Assembly (NCBI GenBank): GCA_018056585.1
Contig: JAGPFK010000090.1
Span: 1 to 6,458 of the forward strand
Origin: Clostridia bacterium
GTDB lineage: Bacteria > Bacillota > Clostridia > Saccharofermentanales > UBA5734
DNA: 6,458 bases
Direction of reading: 5' to 3'
Below the pieces are notes generated by a model. It had not been told where the DNA came from and made no database searches. It saw only the letters and a program-made list of their open reading frames with translations. The translations under genes and the position numbers were made by a program. Of the stretch, positions 1-5,508 are shown in pieces. Every line of letters begins with the position of its first letter. The stretch's first letter is position 1.

Positions 1-842
1 GCTTGTCCGGCGCTTCCTGTCACCACATCAGCCGCTTTTAAAGCAGGCAATGAAGCCCCGGCCATCGCAATGCCAAGCCCTGCTTCAGAAAGCATGGTCA
101 CATCATTCTCATGATCTCCGATGGCCGCAACCTGCTCCAAACGGATCCCAAGCCTTTTAGCCAGGGATTTCAATGCCTTCCCTTTTGACACACCTCTTTT
201 CATCATATCCAATGCGTCACCACCGGATTGCGCCCCCCATACATTCGTTTGCTGCAGGAAGGTCTGAACCGCCAAAAGGGATGATGGATCCTGAAAAATG
301 GCTAATATCTTAATCCAATGACTAGCCTGTTCGGCTATGGTCTGTTCCCGAAGAGGATAAAGCGGGATGGCCTGATCGCCAATCTGTTCAAGCCGTCTGT
401 TATATTGCTTGAAATATTCGATTCGCCGGCTGCCTCGCGGATAATAGACCGCATCGGCCGAGTAACAAAGAAAATCCATATTTTGTTGTTGCAGATAAGT
501 CATGAGAGACAAGGCATCCTGTGGGTCCATCGGCGTCTGCTCGATGATTTCATTCGTCTGGCAATCGCGGATGACGGCGCCGTTACAGGCAATAATAGGT
601 AAAGACACAGACAGTTGTTTCACATAAAGGCGAGCCATACGGTCCATCCGGCCGGTCACCAATGTAAAATCAATCCCTTGCTGGCCAAGCTCAGAAATGG
701 CTTTTTGATTTTCCAACGGGATACTGCCGGATTCATCAATAAGGGTCCCATCGATATCACAGGCAACCAGGCGGATGTCATGCTCCAAGCAAGGCCTTTT
801 GCCTTTGATGCGTTCGGTCCATTCTTTTCTATTTGGGCTCAA
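1..842 (-). CDS. Cof-type HAD-IIB family phosphatase, 3' end outside window
   Basis: Cytosolic Mg-dependent phosphatase of the Cof/YbiV/YidA type (HAD superfamily, C2B cap), a family that acts on sugar phosphates, flavin precursors or other small phosphorylated metabolites. The substrate cannot be read from sequence. About 280 residues are visible. Motif I is DIDGT with nucleophile D29 and acid/base D31. Motif II is T63 in LVTGR. The motif III lysine is in GVSKGKAL near residue 220. Motif IV is GDHENDVTML near 242-251. The cap domain lies between about 88 and 210. The ending (GIAMAGA...ADVVTG) is typical of the family, so probably only 10-20 residues are missing. The start is a TTG at 842-840, chosen because GAGGTGA lies 6 nt upstream and an in-frame stop lies just before it; no ATG is in frame ahead of motif I. 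A TTG at residue 19 is a weaker alternative. It overlaps the upstream gene by 14 bp, suggesting translational coupling. Confidence 0.9.
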   Translation of the reverse strand, partial: MSPNRKEWTERIKGKRPCLEHDIRLVACDIDGTLIDESGSIPLENQKAISELGQQGIDFTLVTGRMDRMARLYVKQLSVSLPIIACNGAVIRDCQTNEIIEQTPMDPQDALSLMTYLQQQNMDFLCYSADAVYYPRGSRRIEYFKQYNRRLEQIGDQAIPLYPLREQTIAEQASHWIKILAIFQDPSSLLAVQTFLQQTNVWGAQSGGDALDMMKRGVSKGKALKSLAKRLGIRLEQVAAIGDHENDVTMLSEAGLGIAMAGASLPALKAADVVTGSAGQ

Positions 843-1227
843 TCGGAATCACCTCAAGAATAAATTGGCTTCTTTTTGTATATCGGATCTGAACCATCTG
901 ACCTGGCTCCAGCTGGAATTGACACGGATTAAAATGCAGGGTTCGCTCTCCGTCGGAAATAGTCAGACGGCCGACTGCCTGTTCTTCAAGATAGATTTCC
1001 TCGATCGGACAGGAGTCCGCCAACACATCAATGCCATCCAGGAGCATCGGAATGGTCAGTTCGATACATTGATAGACCAGGATCACCGTAAGGAGAACCG
1101 GGAGCAAATAACTGATCGGATGACGGTTTTTATGAGCCCAGTTTGTTTCCAGGCACCGGGTCAGAAGCAAAAAAACCACGACGGTCAGAACAAGACTGAC
1201 GGCCAGATTCAGCAGATAGAAAAACAA
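829..1227 (-). CDS. Hypothetical two-helix membrane protein, 132 aa
   Basis: I do not recognise this protein. Two hydrophobic segments are visible, about residues 4-23 and 39-57. The loop between them carries R24, K33, R35 and two His, so by the positive-inside rule it is probably cytoplasmic, placing both termini outside. The C-terminal half (about 60-132) is soluble, rich in alternating hydrophobic and polar residues, and looks like a small beta-rich domain. It begins acidic (EEIYLEEQ) and ends with IRYTKRSQFILEV. The start is TTG at 1227-1225, supported by AGGAGGT 7 nt upstream; no better in-frame ATG exists near the N-terminal helix. It overlaps the Cof-type phosphatase downstream by 14 bp, so the two are probably one transcription unit. 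A link in function to that phosphatase is only inferred. A long plus-strand open frame covers the same bases, but the minus frame has the ribosome binding site and membrane pattern. Confidence 0.75.
   Translation of the reverse strand: MFFYLLNLAVSLVLTVVVFLLLTRCLETNWAHKNRHPISYLLPVLLTVILVYQCIELTIPMLLDGIDVLADSCPIEEIYLEEQAVGRLTISDGERTLHFNPCQFQLEPGQMVQIRYTKRSQFILEVIPIEPK
849..855 (-). promoter_or_regulatory. Ribosome binding site for the TTG start of the Cof-type phosphatase
   Basis: The minus strand reads GAGGTGA here, followed by a 6-nt spacer and then TTG at 842-840. This site lies inside the end of the upstream gene's coding sequence. It is the main reason for preferring this start over the later TTG nearer the DIDGT motif. 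Confidence 0.65.
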
Positions 1228-1233
1228 AAAGGG

Positions 1234-1240
1234 ACCTCCT
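1234..1240 (-). promoter_or_regulatory. Strong ribosome binding site for the TTG-started membrane protein
   Basis: The minus strand reads AGGAGGT, followed by the 7-nt spacer CCCTTTT and TTG. The near-perfect match to the 16S rRNA 3' end makes the non-ATG start credible. Confidence 0.7.
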
Positions 1241-1305
1241 CTTGTTCATTTTGGCATGAAATGGCACAAACTCTTGTACAACTGGTAGAATCGAGCCAAG
1301 GCCTA

Positions 1306-1334
1306 TCGACCTTTACCCTTCATTAGTGTACAAT
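1306..1334 (+). promoter_or_regulatory. Possible promoter of the small gene at 1384
   Basis: TACAAT at 1329-1334 is a good -10 element. TCGACC at 1306-1311 matches the -35 consensus at 4 of 6 positions, with a 17-bp spacer. Transcription would start near 1341, leaving a leader of about 43 nt before the ATG. The -35 is weak, so this is a moderate call. Confidence 0.4.
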
Positions 1335-1383
1335 AAGGGCTTGAAAAACGCAAAGAGCAACACGTGGATTTTTGGAGGGACTC

Positions 1384-1632
1384 ATGGCATCAGATCAGGC
1401 CATCGCAGAAGAATTTTCCCGAATCATGAGAGAATGCAAAGGAAAAGTGATCTTTGTAACAGAAGAAGGAGACCGATTGGTTGCAGATAGCATGCTGTCT
1501 GCTTTGGTCGGCCTTTCAAATTTGCTGTCCATGGCCGATGAATTTTCGATGCATGTTGAATGTGAGTATCCTGAAGATTGCGATCGCATTTTAAATTTCA
1601 TGAAAAAATATAAATTGGGCCGTCACCGCTGA
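1384..1632 (+). CDS. Small protein of unknown function, weakly HPr-like, 82 aa
   Basis: I do not recognise this as a named family with certainty. It is a small acidic soluble protein without signal or membrane segment. From about residue 11 onward its layout resembles the HPr phosphocarrier fold: a helix (FSRIMREC), a strand (KVIFVTEEG), a strand ending in ADSMLSALVGL, which lines up with the KSIMGVMSL region of HPr around regulatory Ser46, then HVECEYPEDCDRILNFMKKY, matching the last strand and helix. The N-terminal strand and the His15 loop (HARP) of true HPr are absent, so it should not carry phosphate in the PTS manner. Cysteines are C18, C60 and C66. The start is ATG 1384, with GGAGG at 1374-1378 and a 5-nt spacer; an upstream in-frame TTG at 1372 overlaps that site and is rejected. 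A terminator follows, so it is probably monocistronic. Confidence 0.75.
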   Translation: MASDQAIAEEFSRIMRECKGKVIFVTEEGDRLVADSMLSALVGLSNLLSMADEFSMHVECEYPEDCDRILNFMKKYKLGRHR

Positions 1633-1641
1633 TTGGATCAG

Positions 1642-1669
1642 AAGCAGCTCTTTCCCGGCTGTTTTTTTT
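1642..1669 (+). terminator. Probable rho-independent terminator
   Basis: A 7-bp stem pairs AAGCAGC (1642-1648) with GCTGTTT (1658-1664), including one G-U pair, across a 9-nt loop, and the T run continues to 1669. A wider alternative stem pairs AGAAGC (1640-1645) with GCTTCT (1671-1676). The site lies just after the stop of the 1384-1632 gene and before the feo promoter, so it should separate the two units. The stem is short, so efficiency is uncertain. Confidence 0.55.
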
Positions 1670-1684
1670 AGCTTCTCTTTCCGC

Positions 1685-1712
1685 TTGACAAAAAGTTATA
1701 TTTCGCTAGAAT
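1685..1712 (+). promoter_or_regulatory. Promoter of the feo operon
   Basis: A perfect -35 element TTGACA (1685-1690) is separated by 16 bp from TAGAAT (1707-1712), which matches the -10 consensus at 5 of 6 positions. This is a strong housekeeping-sigma promoter. Transcription should start near 1719, giving a leader of about 40 nt to the feoA ATG. It lies directly upstream of the repeat described as the candidate operator. Confidence 0.75.
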
Positions 1713-1728
1713 GTTAACCGGAGTTAAC
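1713..1728 (+). promoter_or_regulatory. Candidate metal-repressor operator over the feo transcription start
   Basis: GTTAAC is repeated twice around CGGA. Because GTTAAC is its own reverse complement, the element is both a direct and an inverted repeat. It covers the predicted start point, where a bound repressor would block transcription. A wider imperfect inverted repeat flanks it: ACAAAAAGTTA at 1688-1698 and TAACTTTTGT at 1725-1734. DtxR/MntR-family repressors bind AT-rich dyads, and such a repressor is encoded as the last gene of this operon, so it is the likely partner. That link is inferred. Confidence 0.55.
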
Positions 1729-1745
1729 TTTTGTCCGTGCGAATC

Positions 1746-1751
1746 GGGAGG
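1746..1751 (+). promoter_or_regulatory. Ribosome binding site fixing the feoA start
   Basis: GGGAGG followed by a 6-nt spacer leads to ATG at 1758. This favours the ATG over an in-frame TTG at 1731, which has no ribosome binding site and lies next to the predicted operator. Confidence 0.7.
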
Positions 1752-1757
1752 CTGAAC

Positions 1758-2009
1758 ATGCAAAATACCGTTAAACCACTCGGTGATTTATTGCCTGGGC
1801 AATCTGGCCACATTGTATCGATTGACGGTGAGGATAAGGTGCGCCGGAGGCTGATTGCCATGGGCGTCACGCCGGGGGCCTATTTGGTTGTGCGTAAATT
1901 TGCGCCGCTGGGCGACCCCATGGAGATCAATATTCGAAATTATTCATTGGCTTTACGAAAGGAAATCGCACAAAACATTCTTGTAGACGCAGGAGATGAC
2001 GCATCATGA
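1758..2009 (+). CDS. feoA: FeoA, ferrous iron transport accessory protein
   Basis: Small cytosolic SH3-like protein (83 aa) that works with FeoB in Fe2+ uptake; its exact role, probably regulating or assembling FeoB, is not settled for the family. The pattern seen is the family one: L-x-D-L-x-P-G near the N-terminus, the strand GHIVSIDG, then RRRLIAMGVTPGAYLVVRKFAPLGDPMEINIRNYSLALRK-like spacing, ending in a hydrophobic strand (QNILV). The key G-x-x-P-G turn and the 'GDP' turn are both present. The length is normal (usually 75-90). The start is ATG 1758 on the strength of its ribosome binding site. Its stop TGA overlaps the feoB ATG (ATGA, 4 bp), so the two are translationally coupled. It is the first gene of the operon, behind a strong promoter and candidate operator. 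Confidence 0.93.
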   Translation: MQNTVKPLGDLLPGQSGHIVSIDGEDKVRRRLIAMGVTPGAYLVVRKFAPLGDPMEINIRNYSLALRKEIAQNILVDAGDDAS

Positions 2010-3958
2010 GTCTGCGCGTTGCGTTGGTTGGCAATCCGAACAGCGGTAAAACGACTTTATTCAACCGTCTGACCGGAACGCATCAAAAAACCGGGAACTG
2101 GCCGGGCGTCACCGTAGAAAAAAAGACCGGTGTTTTACACCACAAAACAGGGTCAATCATCCTCGTTGATCTTCCAGGGATCTATTCCTTGTCTCCTTAT
2201 TCTTTAGAGGAAACCATCACGCGAAATTACATCGTTTATGAAAAACCTGACCTTGTCATCAACATCATTGACGCAACCAATCTTGAGCGCAATCTCTATT
2301 TAACTTTGCAACTCAAAAAACTGGGCCGCCCGATGATTGTGGCCTTAAATATGATGGACGAGCTTTTGGGGCACGGAGATCAGCTGGATGTCGAACGCTT
2401 GTCTGAATTGCTGGAAGTGCCCGTTATTCCAATTTCTGCGAAAAAAGGCGATGGCATAGATGAGTTGCTGAATGCCATTTTTCATTTAGCCTCTTGTCAT
2501 CACCTGAGGGTCGATGATGGCCTTCACCGGTCTCATCACCGCCATCGGCATCAAAGAAGGCGTCACAAGAGAGGCCGGCATTTTGATCCGGATCAGACGG
2601 TTCAGGCTGATTTTGATGTGGAGCAAAGTGAAGGCCATGAGGCATCCGCCCTTTTTACGTTTGCCCCTGAAACGGAAGCTGAAACAGTAGCCCTGTGCAA
2701 AAAAGCGGCCTGGATCCACGATCAGGTTTTAAAGCACAGTCACAAGCCGGGCACGCCGACGCGATCTGACCGGATTGACCGGATTTTGACGCATCGGATC
2801 TGGGCCTTCCCTATTTTCTTTTTGATTCTGTTTTTCATCTTTCAGATCACGTTTCATGAATCCATAGGCGGACGCCTGACAACCGCTTTGGAATCTTTCT
2901 TTTCAGTGACCGTATCGGGCTTGTTAATGGACTGGCTTCAAGCAGCGGCCGCCCCTTCATGGATCGAATCCTTAATCATTGATGGTGTTCTGGCCGGCGT
3001 CGGAGGCGTCCTCTCCTTTTTACCCCAGATTGCGCTCTTATTTTTCTTTTTGTCTATCCTGGAAGATACCGGTTACATGGCCCGGGCAGCTTTTATAACC
3101 GACAAGCTGTTTCAAAAACTGGGGTTGACCGGTCACAGCTTTATTCCGATGATGATGGGCTTTGGCTGTACGGTGCCGGCCGTCATTGCAGCCCGGACTT
3201 TGGAATCTGAAAAAGATCGCAAACTGACCATTTTAATGACTCCGTTTATGTCCTGCGGCGCGCGGATGCCCATCTATGCGTTTTTGGCCGGTATCTTTTT
3301 TAGCACTCAGAAAGGCTTGATCACCTTTTCTATGTATTTGCTGGGGATTTTAGTGGCCGTTGCCTCCGCTTTTTTATTCAGCCGGACCCTGTTAAAAGGC
3401 GATGATTCGCTTTTTATCATCGAATTGCCGCCGTATCGGATTCCCGATGTCAAATCTCTGCTGATGCATGTCTGGATCAAGGTCAAGGACTTTATGGTCA
3501 GGGCCGGAACCCTCATCTTCGCCATGACGGTTTTGGTCTGGTTCCTCCAATCCTTCAGCTTCACCCTGCGCCAAGTGTCAGACAGCGCCGATAGCATGTT
3601 CGGCCAGATTGGTGCTTTACTTGCGCCTCTTTTTCGACCTCTGGGTTTTGGGTCCTGGCAAATTTGTGTTGCTTTACTGACTGGCCTTGTCGCAAAGGAG
3701 TCTGTTGTGGCCACAATGGAAATCCTCTTTTCTCCCGGTCAGCTCCAAGCCGCGATCACACCACTTGCTGCCTACGCTTTGATGACCTTCACACTCCTTT
3801 ATACACCCTGTATGGCTGCCATGATGGCGATCCGGCGGGAAATGAACAGCTGGAAATGGACTCTGATCTCCGTTTTGTACCAGACCGGCATCGCCTGGCT
3901 GGTTTCTTTTATGGTTTATCAGGTTGGGCGGCTCCTTTGCTTAACGTTTGGCATCTGA
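2006..3958 (+). CDS. feoB: FeoB, Fe2+ transporter with N-terminal GTPase domain
   Basis: Inner-membrane ferrous iron transporter of 650 aa, normal for the shorter Firmicutes type. The G domain shows G1 GNPNSGKT (9-16), G2 T36, G3 DLPG (55-58), G4 NMMD (115-118) and G5 SAK (144-146). The membrane domain starts near 265 (RIWAFPIFF) and holds the two Gate repeats: GFGCTVP with C388 plus SCGARMP with C417, then GLVAKE with E565. These conserved residues suggest a working transporter. The unusual part is the region between G domain and membrane, where the helical S domain normally sits. Residues 165-192 contain 9 His and 10 Arg/Lys, and 193-226 contain 10 acidic residues and no Lys or Arg. The frame is continuous, so this is not an evident frameshift. 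The final pre-membrane helix (about 226-243) and SDRIDRILTHR are retained. It follows feoA by ATGA overlap and precedes the Cys-rich protein by 22 bp. Confidence 0.97.
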   Translation: MSLRVALVGNPNSGKTTLFNRLTGTHQKTGNWPGVTVEKKTGVLHHKTGSIILVDLPGIYSLSPYSLEETITRNYIVYEKPDLVINIIDATNLERNLYLTLQLKKLGRPMIVALNMMDELLGHGDQLDVERLSELLEVPVIPISAKKGDGIDELLNAIFHLASCHHLRVDDGLHRSHHRHRHQRRRHKRGRHFDPDQTVQADFDVEQSEGHEASALFTFAPETEAETVALCKKAAWIHDQVLKHSHKPGTPTRSDRIDRILTHRIWAFPIFFLILFFIFQITFHESIGGRLTTALESFFSVTVSGLLMDWLQAAAAPSWIESLIIDGVLAGVGGVLSFLPQIALLFFFLSILEDTGYMARAAFITDKLFQKLGLTGHSFIPMMMGFGCTVPAVIAARTLESEKDRKLTILMTPFMSCGARMPIYAFLAGIFFSTQKGLITFSMYLLGILVAVASAFLFSRTLLKGDDSLFIIELPPYRIPDVKSLLMHVWIKVKDFMVRAGTLIFAMTVLVWFLQSFSFTLRQVSDSADSMFGQIGALLAPLFRPLGFGSWQICVALLTGLVAKESVVATMEILFSPGQLQAAITPLAAYALMTFTLLYTPCMAAMMAIRREMNSWKWTLISVLYQTGIAWLVSFMVYQVGRLLCLTFGI

Positions 3959-3980
3959 TAAAATAAGAAGGGTCGTAAAA

Positions 3981-4220
3981 ATGAACTTCATCATCAAAAC
4001 AAGCGCTGCCATTTTGCATGTTCTCTTGATGGCTTCGCCCTATATGGTCACCGCTTTGATTTTTCTGTCTGCTTTGCTGATCATCCGTTCCTTTGTGTCA
4101 GGATCGCGAAAAGCAAACAAAAAGGCGCCTGTCGTTCCGCGCGGCTGCGGTTATGGATGCGGCCACTGCTATTTGGATGGCTGTCCTTTATCGGAGATGA
4201 AAAAGACAGAAAAAAGATGA
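3981..4220 (+). CDS. FeoB-associated Cys-rich single-span membrane protein, 79 aa
   Basis: Small membrane protein with a hydrophobic N-terminal region (about 8-35), a basic juxtamembrane stretch (RSFVSGSRKANKK) that predicts a cytoplasmic C-terminus, and a cysteine cluster C56-x3-C60-x2-C63-x4-C68 with H62 within it. This matches the general pattern of the Cys-rich membrane proteins found next to feoB in Firmicutes, which are thought to bind iron or a cluster and may stand in for FeoC; the biochemical role is not established. At 79 aa it is longer than the usual 50-60, mostly in the N-terminal hydrophobic part. The start is ATG 3981, with GAAGGG at 3967-3972 and an 8-nt spacer. An in-frame TTG at 3948 lies within feoB and is rejected. 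It sits 22 bp after feoB and 37 bp before the repressor, in the same operon. Confidence 0.8.
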   Translation: MNFIIKTSAAILHVLLMASPYMVTALIFLSALLIIRSFVSGSRKANKKAPVVPRGCGYGCGHCYLDGCPLSEMKKTEKR

Positions 4221-4244
4221 TCTGAAACGGCCTATTTCACGGAA

Positions 4245-4250
4245 AGGAGG
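4245..4250 (+). promoter_or_regulatory. Strong ribosome binding site of the DtxR-family repressor
   Basis: AGGAGG with a 7-nt spacer before ATG 4258. It is the best ribosome binding site of the operon, suggesting that the regulator at its 3' end is well translated. Confidence 0.7.
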
Positions 4251-4257
4251 TTGAAGC

Positions 4258-4641
4258 ATGGCGTCAAAAGAGATCTTATCGCCATCCAGCGAAGACTATC
4301 TGGAAACCATCCTGGAGCTGTCAGATCAAAATAACGCCGTCCGGTCGGTTGACATTGCCAATCATCTGGGTGTATCCAAGGCCAGCGTTAATAAAGCCAT
4401 GGGAATCCTCCGGGAAATGGGTCTGATCGAGCAGGAACACTATGGTCAGGTCTATCTGACGGAGCACGGCAGATTGCACGCACAGGATATTTTAGATCGT
4501 CACGCCATGATTAAACGGTTTCTGACCGATATTCTGCACATCCAGGAAGAAACAGCCGAGCTGGACGCCTGTCGGATGGAACATGTCATCAGTGATGAAA
4601 CAAAAACGAAATGGCTGAACTGGCTGCGGGAGATCTTGTAA
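4258..4641 (+). CDS. DtxR/MntR-family metal-dependent transcriptional repressor
   Basis: Cytosolic DNA-binding protein of 127 aa that, by family knowledge, dimerises and binds its operator when loaded with Fe2+ or Mn2+. A winged helix-turn-helix covers about 10-70, with recognition region VRSVDIANHLGVSKASVNKAM and wing YGQVYLTEHG. The dimerisation and metal domain covers 71-127. Likely metal ligands, by alignment to known members, are D13 and E16 (as D8/E11 of Bacillus MntR), H82 (as H77), C105 (as C102 of DtxR), E108 and H109. The site therefore mixes MntR-like and DtxR-like residues. No C-terminal SH3-like domain is present, as in MntR. It is the last gene of the feo operon, so iron sensing and autoregulation through the GTTAAC repeat upstream of feoA is the likely role; metal choice is inferred. 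Its stop is only 7 bp from that of the converging phosphatase gene. Confidence 0.93.
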   Translation: MASKEILSPSSEDYLETILELSDQNNAVRSVDIANHLGVSKASVNKAMGILREMGLIEQEHYGQVYLTEHGRLHAQDILDRHAMIKRFLTDILHIQEETAELDACRMEHVISDETKTKWLNWLREIL

Positions 4642-4648
4642 CCCTGTT

Positions 4649-5491
4649 TTATTCGTTTTGCTTTATGGCATCGATGGTCCGGGCCAGTTCTCCGATATCC
4701 TGAAAAATCAGATCGGGCTTTATGGAGGATGATTCGATTTCTTCGCGAGTTGTTTCACCGGACAAGACAGCGATGGAAAGAATGCCTGCGTTATGCGCTG
4801 CCTTGATGTCCGTGTAAAGACGATCACCGACCATCGCCAATTCATGGCGCTGATAACGCCGGCTTTCCATAACCATCTCAATGAGGGTCGTTTCCGGTTT
4901 GCCCATCACGCGTAGAGGAGAACGATCGGTACACGTTTCCATGTAGGCGATGAGCGCGCCGCAGTCCGGCAGGACACGCCCATTGGCCAGGGGGCAGACA
5001 CGGTCGGGATTGGTGGCCAGATAGGGCTTCCCTTTTCGGATGTAGTCACAGGCGATCACCAGTTTTTCATAGACCAGTGTGGTGTCAAAAGCAAGAACAA
5101 CCGCGTCGATGAGCTGGTCCCGCCGCTTTTCCATCTGGATGCCAAAAGCTTTCAGGTCCGCTTCAAAGCCCGGCGTCCCAACCGGAAAAACCGTGACGGG
5201 CTCCTCATATTCCTTTTTCAGATAAAGAATCAGCGCATCCGTTGAAGTCATGACCTGTTGTGCCTCAGGGGGAATGCCGATCTTTTTGAGCCGGTTCAGA
5301 TAATGGGTTCTGCTGTGTGATGAATTATTCGTTACGAAGATGGCTTCCCTGCCCCGGATGCTTTCAAAAAAAGAAGAAGCGCCTGGGAGACTTTCTTCAC
5401 CCAGTGTGACGGTTCCGTCCATGTCTAAAAGGAAGCAGCGGATGTCACGCAATCGGCTGATCTGAGCGTCTTGATTTCCTGTGTGTTTCAT
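4649..5491 (-). CDS. NagD-like HAD-IIA family phosphatase
   Basis: Cytosolic HAD phosphatase of 280 aa, related to NagD, AraL and p-nitrophenyl phosphatase (C2A cap). Family members dephosphorylate nucleotides, sugar phosphates or 2-phosphoglycolate; the substrate here is unknown. Motif I is DMDGT (D23 nucleophile, D25), followed by a V-T-L-G-E loop. Motif II is FVTNNSS with T54. The cap domain lies at about 80-180 and includes the ATNPD signature (159-163). Motif III is K198 in MGKPE. Motif IV is GDRLYTDI with D223 and D228. All catalytic residues are present, so it should be active. An extra 16 or so residues precede the usual N-terminus (HTGNQDAQISRL). The ATG at 5491 has GAGG on the minus strand (5499-5502) with a 7-nt spacer. 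It begins 17 bp after the ligA stop and is probably co-transcribed with it. No clear terminator follows. Confidence 0.93.
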   Translation of the reverse strand: MKHTGNQDAQISRLRDIRCFLLDMDGTVTLGEESLPGASSFFESIRGREAIFVTNNSSHSRTHYLNRLKKIGIPPEAQQVMTSTDALILYLKKEYEEPVTVFPVGTPGFEADLKAFGIQMEKRRDQLIDAVVLAFDTTLVYEKLVIACDYIRKGKPYLATNPDRVCPLANGRVLPDCGALIAYMETCTDRSPLRVMGKPETTLIEMVMESRRYQRHELAMVGDRLYTDIKAAHNAGILSIAVLSGETTREEIESSSIKPDLIFQDIGELARTIDAIKQNE

Positions 5492-5508
5492 GCCTGAACC
5501 TCATTTTT

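Larger units (their letters stand above)
1228..1383. other. Divergent intergenic region
   Basis: These 156 bases separate a minus-strand gene and a plus-strand gene, so promoters for both should lie here. A plus-strand -10 candidate is seen. On the minus strand only a weak pair is visible: TTGGCT (1294-1299) and TACAAG (1273-1278), with a short 15-bp spacer. Two identical TGTACA palindromes sit at 1275-1280 and 1327-1332. No small open frame or RNA gene is evident. Confidence 0.5.

Noticed and set aside
318..863. Two further plus-strand open frames (318-602 and 615-863)
   Set aside because: They are antisense to the Cof-type phosphatase, whose four catalytic motifs are clear on the minus strand.
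775..1326. Plus-strand open frame of 183 codons
   Set aside because: It lies opposite two minus-strand genes that have ribosome binding sites, HAD motifs and a membrane pattern. Its own translation shows no recognisable family and no upstream ribosome binding site.
1731..1757. Upstream TTG start for FeoA
   Set aside because: It has no ribosome binding site and abuts the predicted operator. The ATG at 1758 has GGGAGG at ideal spacing and matches the usual FeoA N-terminus.
2495..2581. Frameshift as the cause of the His-rich stretch in FeoB
   Set aside because: The reading frame is open throughout, and both G5 upstream and the SDRIDRILTHR segment downstream are in the same frame. The next frame hits a stop early, so no alternative normal domain is evident.
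2424..3714. Several minus-strand open frames within feoB
   Set aside because: They are antisense shadows of an intact FeoB, with compositions reflecting its codons and no family pattern.
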